Shown one piece after another: positions 55,828 through 64,000 of a stretch of 64,000 nucleotides of DNA; position 1 is the stretch's first letter; each line of letters opens with the position of its first letter. The translations under genes and the position numbers were made by a program. The notes beneath the pieces are model-generated. The model saw only the letters and a list, made by a program, of their open reading frames with translations, was not told the origin of the DNA and searched no databases. This DNA is from Pararhizobium sp. IMCC21322 (GTDB taxonomy: Bacteria > Pseudomonadota > Alphaproteobacteria > Rhizobiales > GCA-2746425), in the NCBI RefSeq assembly GCF_030758295.1, contig NZ_CP132335.1, positions 968,412-1,032,411 on the forward strand. Direction: 5' to 3'.

Positions 55828-57090
55828 ATGACCCGGGATCAGTTGCATTTTCTGCTGCTCAATATTGGGCACTTCCTTGACCATTTGTTCATGCTGATCT
55901 TCGCAACGGTGGCAGCCCTGGCGCTGCATCGGGAATGGGGCATCGGGTATGCTGATCTGTTAGCTTATGCAACGCCCGGCTTCTTTGCCTTTGGCCTGTT
56001 CTCGCTTCCTGCTGGCTGGCTTGCGGACAAGTGGAGCCGCGATGGCATGATGTGCGTGTTTTTTGTCGGTATTGGCGTCTCCTCAATAGCGGCTGGCTTT
56101 GCAACAACGCCCTTTCAAATGGGCCTGGGCCTGTTCGTGATCGGCCTGTTTGCAGCGATCTATCACCCGGTCGGACTGGCAATCGTAACCATGAAATGGC
56201 GCAATACCGGGATGCGCATTGCCGCAAATGGCGTTTGGGGCAATCTGGGCGTTGCCTGCGCTGCGCTTGTCACCGGCTATCTGATCGACAATGGCGGCTG
56301 GCGCATGGCGTTCATTCTGCCGGGCCTTTTCTCAATTGCGGTGGGGCTGGTGTATGTATTTTTGTGGCGCAAGACCGCCGCAGCGGACCATGCAGCACCA
56401 CATGCGGACACCCCGAACAGGGCAACTGACACCTCATTGGTACACCGCGCCTTGGTGATGCGAGTTTCCGCGATCGTGTTTCTGACCACCGCCGTCGCCG
56501 CGATCAGTTTCCAGTCAACCACGTTTGCACTGCCCAAGATTTTTGATGAACGTCTGCAGGGCCTTGTCGCTCAGATTTCCGCACCAGCTGCCGCTGTTTC
56601 TGAATCCGGGCAGACTGACTTTGCGACGACACTCGGGATTCTTGCGTTTCTGGTGTTTGCTGTCGCCTCCATGGCGCAATTATTGGTGGGCAGACTGCTT
56701 GATCGTTACGGCCCGCGTCCCGTTCTGATGGCCGTGGGTGCGGTGCAGTTGATCTTCTTTGCGTGGATGCCGGGACTGACTGATGGTGCCGCCCTGGCGG
56801 TGGCGCTGGGGTTCATGCTGGGCGTCTTCGGTCAAATACCGATCAACGACTATATGATTGGCAAAATGGCCAGCGGAGCCTATCGGGCGCGCATCTACGC
56901 CGTTCGTTATGTCGTCGCCTTTACAGTTTTGGCATTGTCATTGCCGTTGATTGCACTTGTCTACGAGAATTGGGGATTCGATACCCTGTTTCGCATTCTG
57001 GCTGGCGTGGGTCTGGTGGTTGTGTCAGCCGCTGCCATTCTGCCACGCAAATTGCCCACCCCCGAACCCTCACCGGTCGTGGCTGAATAA
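55828..57090 (+). CDS. major facilitator superfamily (MFS) transporter
   Basis: A 420-residue membrane protein with about twelve hydrophobic segments. It opens MTRDQLHFLLLNIGHFLDHLFML, and the cytoplasmic loop after helix 2 reads GWLADKWSRDGMM, the MFS loop motif. The style is nearest to the FSR/drug-efflux or sugar-phosphate type, but the substrate is not assignable. ATG 55828 is chosen because the first helix begins there; the open frame upstream to 55615 overlaps the divergent Ogt-like gene and is not hydrophobic. Confidence 0.85.
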   Translation: MTRDQLHFLLLNIGHFLDHLFMLIFATVAALALHREWGIGYADLLAYATPGFFAFGLFSLPAGWLADKWSRDGMMCVFFVGIGVSSIAAGFATTPFQMGLGLFVIGLFAAIYHPVGLAIVTMKWRNTGMRIAANGVWGNLGVACAALVTGYLIDNGGWRMAFILPGLFSIAVGLVYVFLWRKTAAADHAAPHADTPNRATDTSLVHRALVMRVSAIVFLTTAVAAISFQSTTFALPKIFDERLQGLVAQISAPAAAVSESGQTDFATTLGILAFLVFAVASMAQLLVGRLLDRYGPRPVLMAVGAVQLIFFAWMPGLTDGAALAVALGFMLGVFGQIPINDYMIGKMASGAYRARIYAVRYVVAFTVLALSLPLIALVYENWGFDTLFRILAGVGLVVVSAAAILPRKLPTPEPSPVVAE

Positions 57091-57298
57091 TTGTCCGGAA
57101 ACACCGGATACTCATTGATTGGCCTGGTGAATCGATGATTTTCACAGCTTCGATACCGCGTATTTTGTCTTTCCCGGTCATGGCGAAATGATCGGAGCGC
57201 GCGCATGTGGTTCAAGGTCAATCCATTTGAAGGGTCGATGAGAGTTCCGCTTTTGGCGATGAGCCCGGGCTGAAAGAGGGCCATGGAGCACGCCGCCA

Positions 57299-57817
57299 TT
57301 AAGAAAAAACCGGTTGCCGCGCTTTTTGCAGCGCATCACGCAAGGCGGCGCCAAAGGTCTCCCGGTCTCCCGGGTTCAAAAAACCACCGATCCCAAGTGA
57401 CTGGCCGTGGCTTGTCAATGTCAGGGCCGTCACCCCTTCATCCTCTTCCCGGTTGATGGCCAGACGCACCCAGAACGGGTTGAAACTGAATTCCTGCGTC
57501 GCGCCTTTCGGACTGACTTTTTTGATGTGCAGGAGATCTTCAGACAAGACCACTTCTTCATAAGCCCGGGCAGAGCGGTAGTTCAGTTTGAATGCAATGA
57601 AGATGATAAGCACATCCAGCCCGAAAAAGCCGAACACTGGCCACGCGCCAATGGCATAAAACAAAATCCCCGCGACAAAGCAGATGATCGACAGACAGGT
57701 CATCAAGATCAAAAATCCCTTTTGCCCGAGCGAGCGATAGGGTGTCAGGCGAGCGGCAAAAATCAGTTGGCTGTCTGAGCTGGGTTGTGCCGTCTCGGAT
57801 GAGGTTTGATTTTCCAT
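57299..57817 (-). CDS. DUF2244 family membrane protein
   Basis: A 172-residue protein with two adjacent membrane helices (about 36-80) and a polar C-terminal domain containing EFSFNPFWVRLAINREEDEG and FLNPGDRETFGAALRDAL, the DUF2244 signature. It is an inner-membrane protein of unknown function, common in alphaproteobacteria. ATG 57817 is chosen at MENQTS; the frame extends to 57868. It is convergent with the MFS gene across about 200 bp that hold no gene. Confidence 0.87.
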   Translation of the reverse strand: MENQTSSETAQPSSDSQLIFAARLTPYRSLGQKGFLILMTCLSIICFVAGILFYAIGAWPVFGFFGLDVLIIFIAFKLNYRSARAYEEVVLSEDLLHIKKVSPKGATQEFSFNPFWVRLAINREEDEGVTALTLTSHGQSLGIGGFLNPGDRETFGAALRDALQKARQPVFS

Positions 57818-57910
57818 GTGCTCATAATTAGCGCGGAAAAAACACATGGCAAAGTGAAAGGGACACAAATTTTCTGTGATGATAGGTGCGTCCCCAATGA
57901 CACAGCCGTT

Positions 57911-59074
57911 TTATGCCAGAAAACTCTCATCCAGATCTCGTGCCGCACGGCAGCCGATCATGGCCAGCGCATGGGCTGATTCCACTTTCATGATGTCCAT
58001 CGCACGCTGTGCGCCCGGTGCCCCGCCAGCGGCGACACCAAACAGGGTAGCCCTGCCCAGAAAGCAAAAACTGGCACCGACCGCCAACGCCGTCAGCACA
58101 TCGGTGCCCCGGCGAATGCCACCATCAAAGAACAGGGGAATGCCGTACGTCTCCTTTTGCTCTTTGCAGATTTGAGACAGGGCATGCAGGCTCGGCAGCA
58201 CACGATCAAGCTTGTTACCGCCATGATTGGAGATGGTCACAGCATCTGCGCCCGCAGCGATGGCACGCCGAACATCTTCCGCTCTTGAAATGCCTTTGAT
58301 GACCATTTTTCCGGGCCACAATTTACGAATGCGCTCGACTTCCAGCCAGTCAAAGGGACCACACCAATTCTCATTGAAAATCTCAAACAGTTCCGATTGC
58401 TTCGCGCCCTTGGGCGCATAGGGCTGCCAGCTTTCCAGTTTGGGCGTGCCGCCTGAGGCGAGAAACTCGATCAACCACAGGGGATGACGCGCAGCATCCA
58501 GTGCAAGAGAGGGGAGCGTTTTCAGGGTTGGTCCACGGCCAACGGAAATGCCCGTGCGCTCTTTCACTTCGCTGCGATTGGGCTCGGGATAATCCACCGT
58601 AATAACCAGAACCTGCACACCTGCATCCTTGGCGCGGCTGATCATGTCTTCCGTGATTGCAGGGTCCTTGGCCGGATAGAGTTGATACCAGCTATGCTCC
58701 GGCGCAAGTTTGGCAATGGTTTCAATATTCGCTGTTCCAGACCCGGACAAAATGAAGGGCACATTGGCATCCCGCGCGGCCTCGGCCAGAATCTCATCAG
58801 CATGTTGGCGGTAGATGCCAGCCAGACCGACAGCGGAAATGCCGAAGGGCTGTGCGTAAGTCCGGCCAAACAAGTCCGTCGACATGTCGATAGGCGCATT
58901 GCCGGCCAGCGCTTTCGGGCTGAAGTGATAGTCCAGAAATGCGTCTACATTTCCGGACGAGCAGGCCCCGGACCCTGCGCCGCGTTCTGCATAGGAAATG
59001 ATGAATTTTGGCAGGCGTCTGCGTGCCAGCTTTTGCAAATCATCAATCGTGACGGCGTTTTTGACAGAAAGCAT
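57911..59074 (-). CDS. FMN-dependent alpha-hydroxy-acid oxidase/dehydrogenase, HGGN variant
   Basis: A 387-residue TIM barrel of the glycolate oxidase / lactate dehydrogenase (LldD) family with the FMN lysine Lys260 (MVIKGI), the catalytic base His284 and FFDGGIRRGTD. The canonical SNHGGRQLD is here SNHGGNKLD: the substrate-carboxylate Arg is replaced by Asn287. The same Asn is known in MftD-type members, so an ordinary L-lactate substrate is doubtful. It lies 78 bp after the TRAP permease dctM on the same strand, suggesting that it oxidises what the transporter imports (inference). Confidence 0.88.
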   Translation of the reverse strand: MLSVKNAVTIDDLQKLARRRLPKFIISYAERGAGSGACSSGNVDAFLDYHFSPKALAGNAPIDMSTDLFGRTYAQPFGISAVGLAGIYRQHADEILAEAARDANVPFILSGSGTANIETIAKLAPEHSWYQLYPAKDPAITEDMISRAKDAGVQVLVITVDYPEPNRSEVKERTGISVGRGPTLKTLPSLALDAARHPLWLIEFLASGGTPKLESWQPYAPKGAKQSELFEIFNENWCGPFDWLEVERIRKLWPGKMVIKGISRAEDVRRAIAAGADAVTISNHGGNKLDRVLPSLHALSQICKEQKETYGIPLFFDGGIRRGTDVLTALAVGASFCFLGRATLFGVAAGGAPGAQRAMDIMKVESAHALAMIGCRAARDLDESFLA

Positions 59075-59152
59075 GAATGCGGCCTTCGCATGAAAGGGCT
59101 GGAGCGTTGCACGGAACCAGCCGCCCTCGGCCAGATGGCTGGCACAATGGGT

Positions 59153-60460
59153 TCAGTTGAGTGTGAGCCAGGGCATGAAAATAACGAACAGCAAGCCAAC
59201 CACCATGGTCAGGGCAAACGGAAACGCACCGATGAAAATATCGCTTAACGAAATATTCGGATCGTTCAAAGACCCCTTGATAACGAAACAGGCAATGCCC
59301 AATGGCGGCGTTAAAAGCCCAATCTCTGTTCCCAGAACAGTGACGATGCCAAGCCAGATCAGATCAACATCATAGGTTGCAAAAATCGGCAGGAACAGCG
59401 GCACCAGAACCAGAATGATGGAGGTGGAATCCAGGATCGTACCCAGAAATACCATCAGCAATATGTAGACGATCAGGATCAGCGTGAAGCCGGCATCCAG
59501 ACTGGTGATAAAGGCTGACAACTGACTGGGAATGCCGGATACGCCGAGCATGCGACTATACATGCTGGCGGCAATGATCAGAAACAGGATGGACGCTGTA
59601 ATGCGCCCCGTATCTGTCAGAATATTCCAGAAGCTGCTGATGCTCAGCCGACGCTTGGCAAACGCGATGAGCATGGCGCAAAAGGCACCGGCTGCCCCGG
59701 CTTCGGTTGGGGTAAACACACCACCATAAATACCACCGAGCACAACCCCGATCAGAAAAACTGTCGGGAAGATCAGTTTTACGCCCTTGAAGAACCCAAG
59801 CCGTTCCGCTTCTTCTCCTTGCGGCTGAGAAGCCGTGCCGGTGAATTTGGGCATGAACTTGGCCATGAACAGGATCAGGATACAGAACAGGATGGCCAGT
59901 ACGATCCCCGGAAGAATGCCAGCAGTAAACATATGCGCCACCGACACTTCGGCAATCAGCGCGTACACAATCAACAAAACGGAAGGCGGTATAAGCATAC
60001 CCAGGACAGAACTGCCCGCAACAACCCCCACAGCAAAGCGTGGCGTGTGACCGTAGCGGATCATTTCGGGCACCGCGATGCGTGTGAAAATGGCCGCTGA
60101 GGCAATCGAAATGCCGGTGATGGCGGCAAAAATGGCATTGGCGGCAACCGTTGCAATGCCAAGGCCACCATTCAGCTTGCGGAAAATGGCATTGGCAACA
60201 ATGTAAATATCGCGCCCCAGATTGGACTGGGTTACAAACAGCCCCATCAACACAAACAACGGCACGACGCCAAAAGAGTAGCTCGCCACCGTGTCTTTGG
60301 CAGCAATGGTCAGCAGGCTGACCGCGATGTTGATATTGCCCTTGAAGATCCAGATGCCGACAAAGGAGACGGACGCCAGTGCAACGGCCACATGCATGCC
60401 GAGATAAATCAGCAGCACCATGATGACCAGTGAGGCTATTCCGATTTCAATGCCCGTCAA
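59153..60460 (-). CDS. dctM: TRAP transporter large permease (DctM)
   Basis: A 435-residue, about twelve-helix membrane protein of the DctM/SiaM family (GIEIGIASLVIMVLLIYLGMHVA at the start; GVFTPTEAGAAGAFCA; the LTPPLGIACFVIKG segment). It moves an organic acid with sodium ions using the soluble receptor DctP. The start is taken as TTG 60460, with GGAGAG seven bases before it; no ATG is in a sensible place. It overlaps the end of dctQ by 14 bases, indicating coupling. Confidence 0.93.
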   Translation of the reverse strand: MTGIEIGIASLVIMVLLIYLGMHVAVALASVSFVGIWIFKGNINIAVSLLTIAAKDTVASYSFGVVPLFVLMGLFVTQSNLGRDIYIVANAIFRKLNGGLGIATVAANAIFAAITGISIASAAIFTRIAVPEMIRYGHTPRFAVGVVAGSSVLGMLIPPSVLLIVYALIAEVSVAHMFTAGILPGIVLAILFCILILFMAKFMPKFTGTASQPQGEEAERLGFFKGVKLIFPTVFLIGVVLGGIYGGVFTPTEAGAAGAFCAMLIAFAKRRLSISSFWNILTDTGRITASILFLIIAASMYSRMLGVSGIPSQLSAFITSLDAGFTLILIVYILLMVFLGTILDSTSIILVLVPLFLPIFATYDVDLIWLGIVTVLGTEIGLLTPPLGIACFVIKGSLNDPNISLSDIFIGAFPFALTMVVGLLFVIFMPWLTLN

Positions 60461-60971
60461 CGGAACTCTCCCCGGCAAGCACAGAGCCGTCGGCCAGTAC
60501 CCGCAACACTTGCGATAGATAATTGAGCGCCGCAAACACTGAACCGATGACAATGCACAGCAAGGCAGGCCAGATCGGCGCTGTAAAGATGCCCGGATTG
60601 CCGGTGAATAGATTGCGCTCGAAAGCCTGAATAAGTTTGAACCAGACGCCATAAGCGATGGCGCACATAACAAGCACGCCAACTGTATTGAAGGCTATGT
60701 CCATGATGCGTCCCAGACCGGGGCGCGACTTGATGATTGCTGTGAAAATGGCGTCGGAGCGAATGAAATTACCCGTGCCGATGGCGTTGGGAATTTGCAG
60801 AAAGACAATCGCAACGATTGTCAGTTCGATAATTTCAAACACGCCTGGAATCGGATGATCGAAGAAAAAACGGCCACCGATATCGGAGCAGATCAGAATC
60901 ATCTGGAGCAGTATGAGGATTGTCCCGATACTGGCTAGAATTCTGTTTGCTAGGACCAAAATGCCTTGCAT
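60447..60971 (-). CDS. dctQ: TRAP transporter small permease (DctQ)
   Basis: A 174-residue protein with four membrane helices, the usual size and topology of DctQ. Landmarks are the paired residues in ICSDIGGRFFFDHPIPGVFEIIEL and LQIPNAIGTGNFIRSDAIF. It pairs with DctM to form the membrane part. ATG 60971 is chosen with AGGAACG upstream. It lies 85 bp after dctP and overlaps dctM. Confidence 0.92.
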   Translation of the reverse strand: MQGILVLANRILASIGTILILLQMILICSDIGGRFFFDHPIPGVFEIIELTIVAIVFLQIPNAIGTGNFIRSDAIFTAIIKSRPGLGRIMDIAFNTVGVLVMCAIAYGVWFKLIQAFERNLFTGNPGIFTAPIWPALLCIVIGSVFAALNYLSQVLRVLADGSVLAGESSVDGH

Positions 60972-61055
60972 CGGAGCGTTCCTGAATGATGAAAAATTAC
61001 CTGGACAGGGCCATAATGACCCCATCCAGGCAAGTTGGGAGGAGACCCTTTTGGA

Positions 61056-62132
61056 TTATTCAGCAGACCAATCGCGCAGGACCGTCTGTCCCGCAGCCTT
61101 CATTGCATCAATATAGGCTTTCAGGATTTCAGTGCCTGGCGCACCGGTTGCCTCAACTTCTGCGGCCCATTCACCGGCAATATTATCAATGCCATTGGCC
61201 CAGATGACACGATCTTCCTGACTGACCTGAACAACCGTCGCGCCCGCAGCCACCATATCCTCGACAGATTGCGCAGCTTCGTCCATGGCATAATTGGCAA
61301 GAGCCGCGCGGTAGACTTCCGCAGAATCGCGCAGCGCAATTTGCACATCCTCCGGCAAGCCAGCCCAGACCGATTCATTGACGCTGAGCGCCATGGAATT
61401 CACACCGCCAAAATCAACTTTCACATAGGTCGGTGCGGCTTCATAAAGCTTGAAAGCCTCAGCTGCAGTCGCCCAGGCAATCACGCCATCAAAGAGGCCG
61501 CTGGCAACGCCATTGTAAAAATCTGCAAGCGTGGAGGAAACACCCGTTGCGCCAACACTTTCCACATAGCGCAAATTCGTGCCCGCACCACCGATCTTGA
61601 GACCTTTGAGACTTTCGGGACCGGTATATTCGCCATCCAGCAGGATTTGATAATTATCAACCGCCGCCAGAGTGGTCAGAAATTCCAATCCGTTCTGGGC
61701 CCAAACCGCCTTCATGGCCGGAAACTGTTCCGTCAGATCGTTGACGGTCTTCGTCACCAGATCCAGATCGGTTGTCACAAAGGGAGTTGCAAAGGCAATG
61801 TCATAGACCCGCAATTTGTCCGGATGGAACACAGTCTGCACGATGCCAATGTCAGCAAGGCCGGTTTCAATGGCTTCCAGCTCTCCCTTGGGGCCAACAA
61901 TTGCGCCGCCCCAGCCATAGCTCCACTCAATCTCGTAATCACCTTTTTCAGCAAGGCGTTTATTGACTTCAGGCACATAGGTGGTTTCAAAAACCTCCAC
62001 CCACGCGGCTGTTTTCGGATAGCCGGACACAGTCGTCAATTTGATTGTTTCTGCCGCAAAGCCGGGCGCTGTTGTCGCTGCCAGCATGAGTGCTGCCACG
62101 GCTGTGCTGCCAGTAAAAATTGAATTTTTCAT
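61056..62132 (-). CDS. dctP: TRAP transporter substrate-binding protein (DctP family)
   Basis: A 358-residue periplasmic receptor. The signal peptide (1-25, ending GFAAE) is followed by the DctP fold, with ETIKLTTVSGYPKTAAWVEVFET, GPESLKGLKIGGAGTNLRYVESVGATGV (the signature region, whose Arg binds the carboxylate in the family), and GVIAWATAAEAFKLYEAAPTYV. It should capture an organic acid for DctMQ; the ligand is unknown. GGGAGG precedes ATG 62132. It is divergent from the OsmC gene over 145 bp. Confidence 0.93.
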   Translation of the reverse strand: MKNSIFTGSTAVAALMLAATTAPGFAAETIKLTTVSGYPKTAAWVEVFETTYVPEVNKRLAEKGDYEIEWSYGWGGAIVGPKGELEAIETGLADIGIVQTVFHPDKLRVYDIAFATPFVTTDLDLVTKTVNDLTEQFPAMKAVWAQNGLEFLTTLAAVDNYQILLDGEYTGPESLKGLKIGGAGTNLRYVESVGATGVSSTLADFYNGVASGLFDGVIAWATAAEAFKLYEAAPTYVKVDFGGVNSMALSVNESVWAGLPEDVQIALRDSAEVYRAALANYAMDEAAQSVEDMVAAGATVVQVSQEDRVIWANGIDNIAGEWAAEVEATGAPGTEILKAYIDAMKAAGQTVLRDWSAE

Positions 62133-62277
62133 AGAGACCTCCCTAGTTTCTAACGGATTAGATAATGACAAATTACTGAGTTGTGAATAAAATGCAAGTG
62201 CAATATTGAACGCATTCACTTTTCGGCATCAGGTCTTGCCGCAAATGCGTGAGAGAAAAACAAGGGAAGTGCGCTGC

Positions 62278-63504
62278 ATGAAGAAATCCGAAAATGTAAT
62301 CGAAACCTGTGGACTGCCGTTGGTGTTCCGGCTGGGACTGGCGGATGCCGCAATTGTGCCTGCAGCGATGCCACGCAGGGCAGAGGCAATACGTGTTTTT
62401 GCCACGTCATTGTCGGGCTATCAGAAAGAAGCACTGGTTAAATCCGCACGCACTGGCATGACCTGGCGGCTGGTCAGTGATGAGGGGGAGAACCTCAATG
62501 GTCACGATGCCGCGCCGCCGCCACTTGGCTTCTTCGCAGCCGGCCTTCTTGCCGGCTACATGGAAGAAATGACGGCGCTCGCCATCCGCCGGAATGTCAG
62601 CATTCGGACCTTGAATCTGACGCTGGATAATTTTTATACAATGAAAGGCTCCATGCCACGGCGGACAATGGTGGGAGGCGCGCAATCTGTTGAACTGACT
62701 GTGGCAATTGATTGCGATCTGACCGGTGCAGCGCTTCAGCAATTTCTGGCCGACGCGATCCATGCCGCGCCGCAAAACGGGTTTGTGCGCAAATCTCTCA
62801 ACAGCATTTTTACGTTGACAAAAAATGGCCAGCGTCTGGCCCCGGCCCGTGTCGAGGAGATGGATGTGGAGCCGCCTGCCAACTCTTTTACAAATGATGC
62901 GGCAAAGGATTTAGCACCCGGCACGGCTGTCAAAACCAACCCTGTTACCGGTCTGCTGCTGCAATCTGCCGGGATGTCTCCGCCCTCAAAGACCCATGTG
63001 GCCAAGGGCAGTGCCGAAAATTATTCAACGGCCAATCCGCCACCACGCCCTTTGCATGTGGCGGCAACGGCCACGTTACGGGACGATGGACTGAAGGAGG
63101 TTTTTCAGCAACTTCATTTCCCCCACAGCTCCCAATGGCGCTTTCTGTCCGAAGAAGCCCCGGTCAATGGCGGCATGGGGCGTGCGCCTGACGCCAATAC
63201 GCTAATTTCTGCGGGTATCGGCTTTTGCTTCATGACCCAATTGGGAATTCTGGCGGAAACATCGAAGCTGGATCTGCCGTCATATTCCATCTATCAGGAC
63301 ACGCATTTCAGCCTGGGCGGCGCATCGGGCGGGACGCAGACTGCAGGCGATGCAGACGCGGTTGAAACTCATCTTAGGCTGAGTACATCGGAGAGTGATC
63401 AACTTGCACAGGAAATGCTTGACCTTGCAGAACAGGCTTGCTTTCTTCACGCCTTGTGCAGCAAACCCCTTAAAACAAAGCTGAGAGTTCTTGAAATTCG
63501 ATAG
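62278..63504 (+). CDS. tandem OsmC-domain protein
   Basis: A 408-residue protein with two OsmC/Ohr-like domains (about 25-190 and 255-405). OsmC proteins are usually about 140-residue dimeric thiol peroxidases; here one chain holds a dimer. Domain 1 has no cysteine at the active sites (LGFFAAGLLAGYMEEM). Domain 2 keeps a Cys in the central helix (Cys317, GIGFCFMTQ) and Cys388/Cys394 near the end (EQACFLHALC). I chose ATG 62278 with AAGGGAAG upstream. Its stop TAG directly abuts the ATG of the IclR gene, so the two are coupled. It is divergent from the TRAP operon. Confidence 0.85.
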   Translation: MKKSENVIETCGLPLVFRLGLADAAIVPAAMPRRAEAIRVFATSLSGYQKEALVKSARTGMTWRLVSDEGENLNGHDAAPPPLGFFAAGLLAGYMEEMTALAIRRNVSIRTLNLTLDNFYTMKGSMPRRTMVGGAQSVELTVAIDCDLTGAALQQFLADAIHAAPQNGFVRKSLNSIFTLTKNGQRLAPARVEEMDVEPPANSFTNDAAKDLAPGTAVKTNPVTGLLLQSAGMSPPSKTHVAKGSAENYSTANPPPRPLHVAATATLRDDGLKEVFQQLHFPHSSQWRFLSEEAPVNGGMGRAPDANTLISAGIGFCFMTQLGILAETSKLDLPSYSIYQDTHFSLGGASGGTQTAGDADAVETHLRLSTSESDQLAQEMLDLAEQACFLHALCSKPLKTKLRVLEIR

Positions 63505-64000
63505 ATGACCACACCGGAGACGAAAAACAAAAACCAACGGGGTATTTCGTCAATCGAGGTTGGCTTTGGAATTCTGAACGAATTTGCTGTTGACGGAAAG
63601 CCCATAAAGCTGCGTGATCTTGCCGAGCGAACAGGGATCGCCGCCGGTCAATTGCACCCCTATCTGGTCAGTTTTCGCAATGTGGGCATGATCGAAAAGA
63701 ACGATGATGGCCTCTATCAATTGGGGCCGCACGCCTTGCATCTGGGGTTGATGCGGTTGCGGATGCAAAATGCCCATCGCATGGCAATTTCGCGCGTCGC
63801 GGCTTTGTCAGAGCAATTAAGCCTGATGATCTCTGTTGCTGTGTGGGGCCCCCATGGGCCGACCATCACTTATATCCAGGAATATGCACGCTCGCTTCAC
63901 GTCAACATCCGGGTGGGTGGTGTTTACTCCCTGCCCATGACCGCCACCGGTCTCGTATTTTGCGCCTTCCTGCCAGAATCAAAAACCATCCGTCTTGTCG
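63505..64000 (+). CDS. IclR family transcriptional regulator, 3' end cut by window edge
   Basis: The first 165 codons are present. The N-terminal winged helix-turn-helix (about 12-75: GISSIEVGFGILNEFA, LRDLAERTGIAAGQLHPYLVSFRNVGMIEKND, YQLGPHALHLG) is followed by the start of the IclR effector domain. IclR regulators commonly control catabolic operons; this one adjoins the OsmC gene and faces the TRAP/oxidase operon, so it probably controls both (inference). The start is the ATG directly after the OsmC stop. Confidence 0.88.
   Translation, partial: MTTPETKNKNQRGISSIEVGFGILNEFAVDGKPIKLRDLAERTGIAAGQLHPYLVSFRNVGMIEKNDDGLYQLGPHALHLGLMRLRMQNAHRMAISRVAALSEQLSLMISVAVWGPHGPTITYIQEYARSLHVNIRVGGVYSLPMTATGLVFCAFLPESKTIRLV

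Noticed and set aside
57091-57298. Small open frames between the MFS and DUF2244 genes
   Set aside because: No start signals or coding character; just the interval between two convergent genes.
61035-62123. 362-codon open frame on the plus strand
   Set aside because: It is antisense to dctP, whose signal peptide, ribosome binding site and family match are clear.
62210-62250. ACGCATT ... AATGCGT inverted repeat in the dctP-osmC interval as an IclR operator
   Set aside because: The arms are 27 bases apart and only seven bases long, which is too loose to support.

Overview
The window looks like the chromosome of an alphaproteobacterium of the Hyphomicrobiales/Rhizobiales type. This rests on family content and gene order: DUF1402 and TIGR02300 proteins, the Hsp20-DUF1150 pair, a two-domain dCTP deaminase, an AccD without its zinc ribbon, a SAM-II riboswitch on metZ, and the blocks secB-fxsA/Tim44-mltA-smr, aroA-cmk-rpsA and rimP-nusA-ylxR-infB-rbfA-truB-rpsO-pnp. 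The genus cannot be named from the sequence alone. The bacterial voltage-gated sodium channel and the TRAP transporter would fit a marine or saline habitat (inference).

Layout. 1-5.2 kb: two short-chain dehydrogenases divergent from an AraC regulator, then a DUF1428 protein, a secreted fasciclin-domain protein, a GNAT acetyltransferase and a LysR regulator with a palindrome at its own start. 5.2-18.3 kb: envelope and housekeeping genes (DUF1402, DNA polymerase I, acyltransferase 3, a class A penicillin-binding protein, secB, fxsA, a Tim44-like protein, mltA, an Smr protein, an XRE regulator, a CDP-alcohol phosphatidyltransferase). 18.3-24.2 kb: metZ under a SAM-II riboswitch with a terminator/antiterminator platform, dCTP deaminase, a BacNaV-type channel, a solute-binding protein, a sterol-desaturase-like hydroxylase and thioredoxin. 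24.25-28.1 kb: an accessory insert between the convergent genes trxA and folC. It holds about 540 bp without a recognisable gene, a coupled pair of unrecognised genes (a three-helix membrane protein and an exported protein), and a complete IS5-family element with a -1 frameshift signal. 28.1-36.2 kb: folC, accD, trpA, trpB, trpF, a LapA-domain protein, ihfB, sppA, DUF1150 and Hsp20 on the minus strand, the last pair behind an RpoH-like promoter. 36.4-38 kb: a secreted-protein gene with an apparent one-base frameshift, tRNA-Ala(GGC) and the acidic TIGR02300 protein. 38.2-54.7 kb: plus-strand core genes aroA, cmk, rpsA, the rimP to pnp transcription/translation block, dapB and gpmA, with several clear intrinsic terminators and two structured leaders. 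54.7-64 kb: an AraC/Ogt DNA-repair protein, an MFS transporter, a DUF2244 protein, and a catabolic-looking cluster: FMN 2-hydroxy-acid oxidase, TRAP transporter DctMQP, a tandem OsmC protein and an IclR regulator cut by the window edge.

Most of the window is ordinary conserved chromosome. The parts most worth following are the coupled membrane/exported pair at 24.8-27.0 kb, the TRAP-oxidase-OsmC-IclR cluster with its atypical HGGN oxidase, the complete SAM-II leader, the structured rpsA leader and the frameshifted secreted gene.
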